Source of the DNA: Clostridiales bacterium
GTDB lineage: Bacteria > Bacillota > Clostridia > Lachnospirales > Lachnospiraceae
Direction: 5' to 3'
NCBI GenBank assembly: GCA_012520655.1
Contig: JAAYNW010000040.1
Coordinates: 1-64,000, forward strand
DNA: 64,000 nt
Part shown: positions 17,067 through 25,781 of the stretch, piece by piece
Numbering within the stretch: position 1 is the stretch's first letter
Layout of the letters: each line of letters begins with the position of its first letter
Program-made: the position numbers and the translations under genes
The notes under the pieces: model-generated
Told to the model about the DNA's origin: nothing
The model's input: only the letters and a program-made list of their open reading frames with translations
The model's database searches: none

Positions 17067-18095
17067 ATGATAACGATAAGCCTTTGTATGATAGTAAAAG
17101 ATGAAGAAAAGATTCTGGACAGGTGCCTGTCATCCGTTGCGGATTTAATGGACGAAATAATCATAGTAGATACCGGTTCCGGCGATAATACCAAAGCGAT
17201 TGCGGCAAAATATACGGATAAGATATATGATTTTAAATGGATAAACGATTTTTCCGCGGCGCGGAATTATGCATTTTCCAAGGCGACAAAAGAATATATA
17301 TATTCTGCGGATGCGGATGAACTGTTGGACGAGCCCAATAGGGAGAAATTCCGTATTTTAAAGCAAGTGCTTATGCCAGAAATCGAAATAGTACAGATGT
17401 ATTACAGCAACCAGCTTAAATATGGCTCGGTTTATAATTATGATAAAGAGTACCGTCCGAAATTATTTAAAAGAGTAAGAAATTTCACATGGATAGATCC
17501 GATTCACGAAACCATCCGGACGGAGCCGGTTGTATTCGACAGCGAAATAGAGATTATCCACGAACAGGAAGAAAGCCATGCATCTAGGGATTTGACAGCT
17601 TTTCGAAGAGTATGCAAGGAGGAGAACACACTGTCTGTACGCCTGCATAATCTTTATGCGCGGGAACTGTTTATTGCGGGAAACGAAGATGACTTTATTC
17701 AGGCGGAAGCTTTCTATGAAGCTTCCTGTAGCGATACAGCAAGGTCGGCAGATGAAATAAGAGAAGCAGCTTGCGTGGTGGCGAAGGCGGCGAGACTAAG
17801 AGGCGATAACATGAAATTCCATAAATATGCGATGAAGGCGATGGCTGCTGACGGCTGCGCGGAAATCTGCATGGAGCTGGGGAATTTCTATATGGAAAAA
17901 GAGGATTATCAAGAAGCGGTCGTATGGTTTTACAATGCCGCGTTTGAGACGGAAAGCATATTGGATATCCGTTGTAAAGGGAACAAGCCGCTTTTAGGCA
18001 TGGCAGAATGCTATAAGCGGATAGGAATGGAGGAGCGGGCGGAGGAGTATACCAAGATGGCAAAGGAGTGGACGGCTTCCGCTTGCAGACCGTAA
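17067..18095 (+). CDS. Family 2 glycosyltransferase with TPR-like C-terminus
   Basis: 342 aa. The GT-A domain begins ISLCMIVKDEEKILDRCL, has IIIVDTGSGDNT (nucleotide-sugar site) and the metal-binding DAD of YSADADELLD at about 86-95. The C-terminal 150 residues are helical and resemble tetratricopeptide repeats (LGNFYMEKEDYQEAVVWFY), an arrangement common in Firmicute GT2 proteins that modify peptides or surface proteins. The acceptor is unknown. The start at ATG 17067 is fixed by AGGAGG upstream; the frame is open to 16974, but that part lies in the inverted repeat. Confidence 0.85.
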   Translation: MITISLCMIVKDEEKILDRCLSSVADLMDEIIIVDTGSGDNTKAIAAKYTDKIYDFKWINDFSAARNYAFSKATKEYIYSADADELLDEPNREKFRILKQVLMPEIEIVQMYYSNQLKYGSVYNYDKEYRPKLFKRVRNFTWIDPIHETIRTEPVVFDSEIEIIHEQEESHASRDLTAFRRVCKEENTLSVRLHNLYARELFIAGNEDDFIQAEAFYEASCSDTARSADEIREAACVVAKAARLRGDNMKFHKYAMKAMAADGCAEICMELGNFYMEKEDYQEAVVWFYNAAFETESILDIRCKGNKPLLGMAECYKRIGMEERAEEYTKMAKEWTASACRP

Positions 18096-18199
18096 ACTTT
18101 CATCATATAATACATACAGCATCATAACGAAGCGGAGAAGCTGCCGGACATTAAACGGCAGCAAATAGACAGAGAAAAGTGAGACGAGGTTTATATCAT

Positions 18200-19252
18200 A
18201 TGAAATGGGAAGAAAATGTCAGAAAGGTAGAACCCTATGTACCGGGAGAGCAACCTCAAAAGGTTAATGTAATTAAATTGAATACTAATGAATGTCCATA
18301 TCCTCCGGCACCGGGAGTTCGAGATAAGCTGCAGCGGCTGAGCACGGACAGATTCCGTTTATATCCGGATACTTCGGCAGGAGCGCTTGCACAGGCGCTT
18401 TGCGAATACTATAAAATCAGTACGGAACAGCTTTTTATCGGTGTAGGTAGCGACGATGTGCTTTCCATGGCATTTCTGACATTTTTTAATTCGAATAAAC
18501 CGGTGTTTTTCCCCGATATTACCTACTCGTTTTATGATGTGTGGGCACAGCTGTATCGGATACCTTATGAGACTAAGGCATTAGATGATGATTTACGGAT
18601 TAAAAAGGAGGATTATCTGGCAGCTAACGGAGGAATAGTCATACCGAATCCTAATGCGCCGACAGGCGTTTTCGAAGATGTGGATATTATGGAGGAAATT
18701 ATTGCGGCTAACCGGGATAGTGTAGTAATTATCGATGAAGCGTATGTGGATTTCGGTGGAGAGAGCTGCCTTAAGTTGATTGATAAGTATGACAACCTTT
18801 TGGTCGTCCAGACTTTCTCGAAGTCGAGGGCGATGGCAGGAATGCGCATCGGCTTTGCGATGGGTAATCCGAAGCTGATCGGCTATCTGCAGGATGCGAA
18901 GTTTTCCTTCAATTCCTATACGATGAATACTCCTTCTATCGAGCTTGGTGCGGAAGCGGTAAAGGATGCGGAATATTTTAAGGAAACGATTGAAAAAATT
19001 GTTAGTACAAGGGAGCGCACGAAGTTAAAGCTGAAAGAGCTCGGTTTTTCTTTTCCGGATTCAAAGGGCAATTTTATATTTGCAACCCATGAGAGAATAC
19101 CGGCAAAAGAAATTTTTGAGGCGCTCAAAGAAAAGAATATATTTGTCCGTTTCTGGGACAAGCCGAGAATCGGTAATTATTTGCGCATCAGCATAGGCAC
19201 GGACGAAGAAATGGATATTCTGGTCGAGAATCTGAAAGGTATGGTTAAGTAG
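18200..19252 (+). CDS. hisC: Histidinol-phosphate aminotransferase
   Basis: 350-aa PLP-dependent class I/II aminotransferase of the HisC group. Signs are KLNTNECPYPPAP near the N-terminus, NPNAPTG (about 150), DEAYVDF and the PLP-lysine motif QTFSKSRAMAGMRIG (about 205-219). It would convert imidazole-acetol phosphate to histidinol phosphate; HisC enzymes often also accept aromatic keto acids, and no other his genes are nearby, so that role is possible. I use ATG 18200 (ACGAGG upstream); a GTG at 18179 is also in frame. It is followed after two bases by a methyltransferase. Confidence 0.85.
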   Translation: MKWEENVRKVEPYVPGEQPQKVNVIKLNTNECPYPPAPGVRDKLQRLSTDRFRLYPDTSAGALAQALCEYYKISTEQLFIGVGSDDVLSMAFLTFFNSNKPVFFPDITYSFYDVWAQLYRIPYETKALDDDLRIKKEDYLAANGGIVIPNPNAPTGVFEDVDIMEEIIAANRDSVVIIDEAYVDFGGESCLKLIDKYDNLLVVQTFSKSRAMAGMRIGFAMGNPKLIGYLQDAKFSFNSYTMNTPSIELGAEAVKDAEYFKETIEKIVSTRERTKLKLKELGFSFPDSKGNFIFATHERIPAKEIFEALKEKNIFVRFWDKPRIGNYLRISIGTDEEMDILVENLKGMVK

Positions 19253-19254
19253 TA

Positions 19255-20106
19255 ATGGAGACATATGCGGATTTCGCGAGTGTATATGATACTTTTATGG
19301 ACGACACTCCGTATGAGGAGTGGGCGGAATATATTGTCGGACTGCTGAAGAAATATGGAATTGCGGAAGCAGGGATTCCCTCGGATTCAACGGAAGAGAC
19401 GGAAGGGCTGGCGGCAGAGCGCCGAATAGTGTTGGATCTTGGCTGCGGGACGGGCACGCTGACGCAGCTGCTTGCTGAAGCAGGATACGATATGATAGGA
19501 ATTGACAATTCCCAGGAAATGCTGAATATTGCGCTTGCCAAAAGGGAAAGATCGGGAAAGGACATATTGTATCTATTACAGGATATGAGAGAGTTCGAAT
19601 TATATGGAACGGTAGGAGCGGTCATAAGCGTATGCGATTCTCTGAATTACCTTCTGGAGGAGGAAGAGCTATATCGGACTTTTCGGTTGGTAAACAATTA
19701 TCTTTATCCGGGCGGCATATTCATTTTTGATTTTAATACGACTTATAAATATGAAACGGTTATAGGAGATGTAACCATTGCGGAAAACAGGGAAGACTGC
19801 AGTTTTATTTGGGAAAATTATTATGATTCGGAAAGCGGAATCAATGAATATGATCTCACTGTTTTCGTAAGAATAAAAGGACAGGGAAGCGTCGGGAATA
19901 AGGAAAACAACGAATATTTCCACCGTTTTACGGAGACGCATTATCAAAGAGGCTACAGCCTTAGCAGGATGTGCGAATTGGTGGAGAAAGCGGGAATGCA
20001 GTTCATTGCGGCCGTCGATGCAGATACCCACGGCGATGTGAGGGAAGAGAGCGAACGCATTTATGTGATAGCGCGCGAATGTGGAAAGGAACCGATAAAT
20101 GGGTGA
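19255..20106 (+). CDS. SAM-dependent class I methyltransferase
   Basis: 283 aa. The SAM-binding motif I VLDLGCGTGTLTQLLAEAG, the acidic motif II IGIDNSQEML and a later YPGGIFIFDFNT strand fit the Methyltransf_25 fold. A low-complexity insert rich in Glu, Ser and Thr (about 40-56) precedes motif I. The substrate is unknown. The start is two bases after hisC and the end overlaps hslO by eight bases, so hisC, this gene and hslO are probably co-translated. Confidence 0.85.
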   Translation: METYADFASVYDTFMDDTPYEEWAEYIVGLLKKYGIAEAGIPSDSTEETEGLAAERRIVLDLGCGTGTLTQLLAEAGYDMIGIDNSQEMLNIALAKRERSGKDILYLLQDMREFELYGTVGAVISVCDSLNYLLEEEELYRTFRLVNNYLYPGGIFIFDFNTTYKYETVIGDVTIAENREDCSFIWENYYDSESGINEYDLTVFVRIKGQGSVGNKENNEYFHRFTETHYQRGYSLSRMCELVEKAGMQFIAAVDADTHGDVREESERIYVIARECGKEPING

Positions 20107-20968
20107 TTATATGGTAAGAGCAACCGCAGCGGATGCACAGATACGTGCGTTTGCTGCGACCACAAGGGAACTTGTGGAGGAAATGAGAAAAATGCATAAT
20201 ACGAGTCCGGTCGTAACGGCGGCCCTCGGGCGCCTTTTGACAGGAAGCACCATGATGGGAAGTATGCTTAAGGGCGAGGATGATTTATTGACAATACAGA
20301 TAAAGGGCAACGGGCCGTTGAAAGGGATGACTGTGACGGCGGATTCTCAAGGAAATGTAAAGGGTTATGCAAATGAGCCACAGGTCATCCTACCAGCCAA
20401 TGCGATCGGGAAACTGGATGTAGGAGGGGCAGTGGGCAGTGGTTATATGAGCGTCATTAAGGATATGGGATTGAAGGAACCTTATGTTGGGCAAACTATA
20501 TTGCAGACCGGAGAGATAGCGGACGATTTGACCTATTACTTCGCCACCTCCGAACAGGTTCCATCTTCGGTAGGGCTTGGCGTCTTAATGGAAAAAGATA
20601 ATACGGTAAAGCAGGCGGGTGGATTTATCATACAGCTGATGCCTTTTGCTTCCGAGGAAACGATTCGCGTGCTGGAGGATAATCTGTCGAAGTTCAGTTC
20701 AGTAACTACCGTTTTGGATGCCGGAAATACTCCGGAGCAGATGCTCCAAATGCTGATGGGAGATTTGGATGTACAGGTTACGGATACGATGGAGGTCAGG
20801 TACGCCTGCAATTGCTCCAAAGAGAGAGTGCATAAAGCGATTGTGAGCATTGGGAAAAAGGACATTCAGGAAATGATAGAGGATGGGAAGGAAATAGAAG
20901 TAAATTGCCATTTCTGCAATAAGACATATACGTTTTCCGTGGATGAACTGAGAGAAATGCTTGGTTAA
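20099..20968 (+). CDS. hslO: Redox-regulated chaperone Hsp33
   Basis: 289 aa, normal for Hsp33. The C-terminal zinc/redox switch Cys residues are present as CNC (237, 239) and CHFC (270-273). In the family these bind zinc when reduced and form disulphides on oxidation, switching on holdase activity in the cytoplasm. The N-terminus MGDYMVRATAA is typical. GGAAAGGA precedes ATG 20099, which overlaps the methyltransferase stop. Confidence 0.96.
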   Translation: MGDYMVRATAADAQIRAFAATTRELVEEMRKMHNTSPVVTAALGRLLTGSTMMGSMLKGEDDLLTIQIKGNGPLKGMTVTADSQGNVKGYANEPQVILPANAIGKLDVGGAVGSGYMSVIKDMGLKEPYVGQTILQTGEIADDLTYYFATSEQVPSSVGLGVLMEKDNTVKQAGGFIIQLMPFASEETIRVLEDNLSKFSSVTTVLDAGNTPEQMLQMLMGDLDVQVTDTMEVRYACNCSKERVHKAIVSIGKKDIQEMIEDGKEIEVNCHFCNKTYTFSVDELREMLG

Positions 20969-20998
20969 CAATCGTAAGAATAAAAAGAGAGGTGCGTT

Positions 20999-22918
20999 AT
21001 GAAGCACGGATTTATAAAAGTAGCGGCGGTTACGCCGAAGATTAAAGTGGCCGATCCCGTTTTTAATGCGGAGCAGATTTGCATGGAAACGGATAAGGCA
21101 GTGGAAAACGGAGCAAAAATCATTGTTTTCCCGGAGCTTTGCATTACGGGATATACGTGCGGGGATTTATTCTTGCAGGAACTGCTTTTGACGGAGGCGA
21201 AGGAACAGCTTTTGGCAATAGCATCTCATACTTTGGGTAAGGATGCGCTTGTTTTTGTAGGCCTTCCTCTTGTAAGAGAGAATAAACTGTATAATGTAGC
21301 GGCTGCGTTACACCGAGGGAATATTCTCGGACTGATTCCCAAGGCCAATTTGCCGACTTATGCGGAATTCTATGAAGGAAGGCACTTTATGCCCGGTAAC
21401 AGAGAACCGGTTCCCTATATTTTAAACAATAGAGGTGATTCTGTAAGTGTTCCGTTCGGAACGGATATTTTATTTGATATCTCTGCCATAGAAGGGCTTC
21501 GTGTGGGTTGTGAGATTTGTGAGGACATATGGGTGCCCGATGCTCCGGCGAACACGCATGCTATGGCGGGAGCGACTCTCATCGTGAATTTGTCCGCTTC
21601 CAATGAGACGGTAGGCAAAGATGAATATCGAAAAATGATTGTGAAGTCCGCCAGTGCGAGGCTGATTGCGGGATATGTCTATGCCAGTGCAGGGGAAGGA
21701 GAATCCACACAGGATCTCGTATTCGGAGGACATAATATGATTGCGGAAAACGGTGTCCTTCTGTCGGAAGCGAAGAGGTTTGATAACGGTATAATTTATG
21801 CCGATATCGATATTCACAGAATATCGCATGAAAGACGGAGGATGAGCACGTATACTTCAAAAGAAAATAAATACCTGACCGTACCGGTTGCTCTTAAGAA
21901 AGAAGAGACATCCCTTTCGAGAACTTTTGTAAGTACACCTTTTGTCCCTGACGATAAAACGAAAAGAGATAAACGATGCGATGAGATTTTATCCATTCAG
22001 TCCTACGGACTGAAAAAGCGTTATGAACATACCGGTTGTAAAAAAGCGGTAGTAGGAGTCTCCGGCGGGTTGGATTCCACCCTTGCCCTTCTCGTTACGG
22101 CACGCACTTTCGACATGCTGTCCTTAGACAAAAAGGATATTCTGGCTGTGACGATGCCCTGCTTCGGAACGACGGACAGAACCCATGAAAACGCTTGCAA
22201 ACTGGCGGAAGCGCTAGGAACAACGTTGGAAGAGGTAAATATTAAGGAAGCTGTGACTCTCCATTTCAGAGATATCAAACAGGATGAAAACAATCACGAT
22301 GTGACTTATGAGAACGGTCAGGCCAGGGAAAGAACCCAGGTGCTTATGGATATTGCCAACAAAGAGAGCGCTCTCGTTATCGGTACCGGAGATATGTCGG
22401 AGCTCGCGCTTGGATGGGCAACTTACAATGGCGATCATATGTCCATGTACGGAGTCAATGCCGGCGTACCTAAGACACTTGTAAGGCATCTTGTGCAATA
22501 TTATGCGGATACATGTAATGATGAGAAATTGAAAAAAATACTTTTGGATGTATTGGCTACTCCGGTAAGTCCCGAACTTCTGCCGCCTGTGGACGGTGTC
22601 ATTTCTCAGAAAACGGAGGATTTGGTTGGGCCTTACGAACTTCATGACTTTTTCTTGTACTATATGCTGAGGTGCGGATTTGAACCGGAGAAGATATATC
22701 GTATTGCGAAGCTGTCTTTTGCAGGTCAATATGACGATGGGGCAATTTTAAAGTGGCTGAAGACCTTTTACCGAAGGTTTTTTGCACAGCAGTTCAAGCG
22801 TTCCTGTCTGCCGGACGGCCCGAAGGTAGGAAGTGTTGCTGTTTCCCCGAGAGGCGATTTGCGTATGCCTTCCGATGCCTGTGCGCGCATATGGCTCGAA
22901 CGTTTGGAAAAAATATAA
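20999..22918 (+). CDS. nadE: Glutamine-dependent NAD+ synthetase
   Basis: 639-aa two-domain enzyme. The N-terminal nitrilase/glutaminase domain (1 to about 290) has the catalytic Glu in VFPELCITGY, a Lys in IPKANLPTY and the Cys in GCEICEDIW; it frees ammonia from glutamine. The C-terminal synthetase domain carries the PP-loop GVSGGLDST (about 352) and amidates deamido-NAD. The fused form means glutamine, not free ammonia, is the donor. It lies 30 bp after hslO with a GAGAGG site and ends at a bidirectional terminator. Confidence 0.96.
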   Translation: MKHGFIKVAAVTPKIKVADPVFNAEQICMETDKAVENGAKIIVFPELCITGYTCGDLFLQELLLTEAKEQLLAIASHTLGKDALVFVGLPLVRENKLYNVAAALHRGNILGLIPKANLPTYAEFYEGRHFMPGNREPVPYILNNRGDSVSVPFGTDILFDISAIEGLRVGCEICEDIWVPDAPANTHAMAGATLIVNLSASNETVGKDEYRKMIVKSASARLIAGYVYASAGEGESTQDLVFGGHNMIAENGVLLSEAKRFDNGIIYADIDIHRISHERRRMSTYTSKENKYLTVPVALKKEETSLSRTFVSTPFVPDDKTKRDKRCDEILSIQSYGLKKRYEHTGCKKAVVGVSGGLDSTLALLVTARTFDMLSLDKKDILAVTMPCFGTTDRTHENACKLAEALGTTLEEVNIKEAVTLHFRDIKQDENNHDVTYENGQARERTQVLMDIANKESALVIGTGDMSELALGWATYNGDHMSMYGVNAGVPKTLVRHLVQYYADTCNDEKLKKILLDVLATPVSPELLPPVDGVISQKTEDLVGPYELHDFFLYYMLRCGFEPEKIYRIAKLSFAGQYDDGAILKWLKTFYRRFFAQQFKRSCLPDGPKVGSVAVSPRGDLRMPSDACARIWLERLEKI

Positions 22919-22937
22919 CAGATACTATGGAAAGCAT

Positions 22938-22965
22938 AAGAAGGTGTCCCTCGGGACACCTTCTT
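22938..22965. terminator. Bidirectional terminator
   Basis: AAGAAGGTGTCC / GGGACACCTTCTT hairpin with a 3-base loop between convergent genes; A and T flanks serve both strands. Confidence 0.85.
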
Positions 22966-22975
22966 AAAGATGATA

Positions 22976-23446
22976 TCATTGCTTCTCCGAAGAGTTCGCA
23001 GCCGCAGCCGCTTCGGCCTTTTGCAAAGATGCTTTAATGGCATCCAACAGCACCATGGAAGTATATTTGTTATCGTCCGAATATGTAATGCCATTCAAAG
23101 ACTGATTTTCACATATCTGAGTTACGAGATCTTCAAATGCCGGTTCAATAAGAGGATACATGGTGGCAACCGCTTCGTCTAGGTTGACAATGCGTATATT
23201 GTTGATGTTTGATTCATCTACCGTAACCTCAATATCCACTATATTATCGTTCAGCACGAGAGAAGTCGTATAAACACCGGGCATATAAGAGTTCGCCGGC
23301 TGTACGATATTGGAGTCATTATCCTTGTTCTTGGGGAGAAACATGATGATTAAAAGTATGATAAACAGAATCCCCAAAACGGCAAAGATGCCGGTGTATA
23401 TCAGTTCTTTCAAGTGGAGCACAACTATTTTTGTTTTGGAACTCAT
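22976..23446 (-). CDS. Membrane-anchored protein with FMN-bind-like domain
   Basis: 156 aa: a short cytoplasmic N-terminus, one membrane helix (about 15-38), then an external domain with PGVYTTSLVLNDNIVDIEVTV and SGIxY-like text (NGITYSDDNKYTS). The layout (GxY-strand, VEVTV strand, then an alpha-helical end ATMYPLIEPAFEDLV) recalls FMN-binding domains, but the Thr that takes covalent FMN in that family is not clear. An Ala-rich tail ends the protein. Monocistronic, with GGGGATATT before the start. The function is not known to me. Confidence 0.6.
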   Translation of the reverse strand: MSSKTKIVVLHLKELIYTGIFAVLGILFIILLIIMFLPKNKDNDSNIVQPANSYMPGVYTTSLVLNDNIVDIEVTVDESNINNIRIVNLDEAVATMYPLIEPAFEDLVTQICENQSLNGITYSDDNKYTSMVLLDAIKASLQKAEAAAAANSSEKQ

Positions 23447-23565
23447 AACAATATCCCCGCTAAAATTCTTTTTACTATCTTATTAATACGTTGTGCATTT
23501 TATGCCACTTGTTCAAAGATTCTGAGGAAGTTTTGTGCGGAAAAATGAGAGTCTTTATTTAGGTA

Positions 23566-23595
23566 TTGACAAACGAGCGCGGCGGTTGTTATTAT
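23566..23595 (+). promoter_or_regulatory. glnA promoter
   Basis: Consensus TTGACA, an 18-base spacer and TATTAT, placing the transcript start near 23602, just before the leader hairpin. Confidence 0.7.
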
Positions 23596-23605
23596 AAAAC
23601 GGAAC

Positions 23606-23650
23606 AAGGGCGTTCTTTTAGTGAAAGACCGTCCTTTTTTTTTTCAACTT
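23606..23650 (+). terminator. Leader terminator upstream of glnA
   Basis: AAGGGCGTTCTTT and AAAGACCGTCCTT pair (one G-U, one mismatch) around a short loop, then about ten T. It lies between the promoter and the glnA start, so glnA expression must involve read-through or antitermination. An ANTAR-domain antiterminator gene follows glnA. I cannot see the usual tandem ANTAR-target hairpins in this short leader. Confidence 0.75.
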
Positions 23651-23710
23651 GATAATTGTCTGAAGCAGTCCGTGTAAGGTGAGGAAAATGGTAAAGGAGA
23701 AGGAGAAGTC

Positions 23711-25045
23711 ATGAATAAAAATTATACGAAAAAAGATATTATAAAATTGGTAGAAGAGGAAGATGTGGAATTTATCCGTCTGCAATTTACAGATATGTTC
23801 GGTAATTTAAAAAACATAGCAATTACGTCAAGCCAGCTGGAAAAGGCACTGGATAATGAATGTATGTTTGACGGTTCTTCCATTGAAGGGTTTGTGCGTA
23901 TTGAAGAATCGGATATGTACCTATATCCTGATTATAATAGCTTTCAGGTTTTTCCGTGGAGACCACAGCAGGGAAAAGTCGCAAGGCTTATCTGTGATGT
24001 GTACCGTCCGAACGGAGAACCCTTTGAAGGCGATCCGAGATATATATTGAAGCGTGCGGTAAAAGAAGCGGATAAATTAGGATACCGTTTTGAAGTGGGA
24101 CCGGAATGTGAATTTTTCCTCTTTCATACGGATGAAAATGCTCTTCCCACGACTATTACCCATGAGCAGGCAGGTTATTTCGATTTGGGACCGGTGGATT
24201 TCGGTGAAAATGCGAGAAGAGATATGGTGCTTACCTTGGAGGAGATGGGTTTTATAATAGAAGCTTCCCATCATGAAGTGGCTCCGGCCCAGCATGAAAT
24301 AGACTTTAAATACGATGAAGCCTTGAAAACAGCGGATAATATTATGACTTTCAAGCTTGCGGTAAAAACAATCGCAAAGCGTCACGGACTACATGCGACG
24401 TTTATGCCTAAGCCGAAGCACGGAATAAACGGTTCCGGCATGCATATTAATATGTCTTTGTCCAAGGACGGTAAAAATATTTTTGCTGATTCCTCCGATG
24501 AATTGGGACTGAGTAAAGAAGCCTATTATTTTATCGGCGGCATTATGAAACATATGAAAGGAATGACAGCAATCACCAATCCGCTTGTTAACTCTTACAA
24601 GAGACTGGTACCCGGCTATGAAGCACCGGTCTATATCGCATGGAGCGCTACTAACAGGAGTCCGCTCATTCGTATCCCGGCCGCCAGAGGACAGGGAACG
24701 CGTGTGGAGCTCAGATGCCCGGATCCTGCTGCTAATCCGTATCTGGCACTTGCAGTATGCTTACGCGCAGGGCTTGACGGCATACAGAATAAAATAATGC
24801 CGCCCAAAAGCGTAAGCCGCAATATATTTGTCATGTCCGAAGAAGAACGTGAAGCGGAGAAAATAGAAGCTATTCCCGGAACCTTGATAGAGGCGGTTCA
24901 TGAACTTGAGAAAGATGAATTTATTCAGGAAGTCCTCGGAGAGCATGTCAGTGAAAAGTATATTAAAGCAAAAAAAACAGAATGGGCGGAATATCGGTCG
25001 CAAGTTACCGAATGGGAAATCGAATCCTATCTGAATAAATATTAA
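23711..25045 (+). CDS. glnA: Glutamine synthetase type I
   Basis: 444 aa, the length of the GSI-alpha group. It makes glutamine from glutamate, ammonia and ATP. Active-site motifs are intact: [10 protein letters not shown] (about 56-65), GPECEFFLF (metal Glu), [25 protein letters not shown] (catalytic loop His), [15 protein letters not shown], and [16 protein letters not shown]. The adenylylation-site region of GSI-beta enzymes is not evident, as usual in Firmicutes, where feedback and transcript control dominate. GGAGAAGGAGAAG precedes the start. A leader terminator and the downstream ANTAR gene suggest control by antitermination. Confidence 0.96.
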   Translation: MNKNYTKKDIIKLVEEEDVEFIRLQFTDMFGNLKNIAITSSQLEKALDNECMFDGSSIEGFVRIEESDMYLYPDYNSFQVFPWRPQQGKVARLICDVYRPNGEPFEGDPRYILKRAVKEADKLGYRFEVGPECEFFLFHTDENALPTTITHEQAGYFDLGPVDFGENARRDMVLTLEEMGFIIEASHHEVAPAQHEIDFKYDEALKTADNIMTFKLAVKTIAKRHGLHATFMPKPKHGINGSGMHINMSLSKDGKNIFADSSDELGLSKEAYYFIGGIMKHMKGMTAITNPLVNSYKRLVPGYEAPVYIAWSATNRSPLIRIPAARGQGTRVELRCPDPAANPYLALAVCLRAGLDGIQNKIMPPKSVSRNIFVMSEEEREAEKIEAIPGTLIEAVHELEKDEFIQEVLGEHVSEKYIKAKKTEWAEYRSQVTEWEIESYLNKY

Positions 25046-25120
25046 AATGTTCCCGGTCAGAAGAATGTAACCGGATGTTGGAAAATATAATAAAAAACAG
25101 TATAAGGAGGAGGTGGGTAT

Positions 25121-25669
25121 ATGACAAGCATTATTGTCGCATTTCCGAAGATTGAAGATGCGAAGAGCATGAAGAATCTTTTGATAAGAAACGGTTTTTC
25201 CGTTGCGGCAGTCTGTACGACCGGTTCGCAGGCAATAAGTCAAGCTGATAATTTAAACAGCGGCATTGTCGTATGCGGCTATAAGCTGCCGGATATGATT
25301 TATTCACAACTGCACGAATACCTTCCTCCCGGATTTGAAATGCTTCTGATGGCGTCGCCCCATATACTTGCAGGCTGCCGAAACAATGATATTGTCTGTT
25401 TGGAGATGCCGCTTAAAATCTATGATATGATTAATACGGTCGACATGATGATACAGGCGTCAGAAAGGCGCCGCAAGCGCTTGAAATCCCAACCCAAGGT
25501 GCGGGACGAGAAAGAAGAAGCTTTGATTAAAGAAGCGAAGCAACTGTTGATGCGCCGCAACAATATGACGGAGGAAGAGGCGCACAGATATATACAAAAG
25601 TGTAGCATGGACAGCAGTACAAACATGATTGAAACAGCACAGATGATTTTATTTATGATGGAAACATAA
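25121..25669 (+). CDS. ANTAR-domain antitermination regulator with receiver-like N-terminus
   Basis: 182 aa. The N-terminal half has a response-regulator-like fold, but the phospho-acceptor Asp expected after strand 3 is missing (IVVCGYKLPDM), so it is probably not phosphorylated. The C-terminal ANTAR domain (about 128-182: EALIKEAKQLLMRRNNMTEEEAH) is the RNA-binding helical module that stops terminator formation in nitrogen genes of other bacteria. It follows glnA by 75 bp, and the glnA leader holds a terminator, so glnA is its probable target. GGAGGAGG precedes the start. Confidence 0.88.
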   Translation: MTSIIVAFPKIEDAKSMKNLLIRNGFSVAAVCTTGSQAISQADNLNSGIVVCGYKLPDMIYSQLHEYLPPGFEMLLMASPHILAGCRNNDIVCLEMPLKIYDMINTVDMMIQASERRRKRLKSQPKVRDEKEEALIKEAKQLLMRRNNMTEEEAHRYIQKCSMDSSTNMIETAQMILFMMET

Positions 25670-25709
25670 AACGAGCGTATTCGGGTTTTGACGAAGCCGC
25701 TCGTTTTTT
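25669..25709 (+). terminator. Terminator of the glnA-ANTAR unit
   Basis: AAACGAGCG / CGCTCGTTT arms with a 20-base loop, then T residues. Confidence 0.8.
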
Positions 25710-25781
25710 CCAGTATTTTCCCTATTCCTGCTTGTCATACCGGCCTCATCGTTATATGATTATGAGGGTGGAGGAAAAGAG

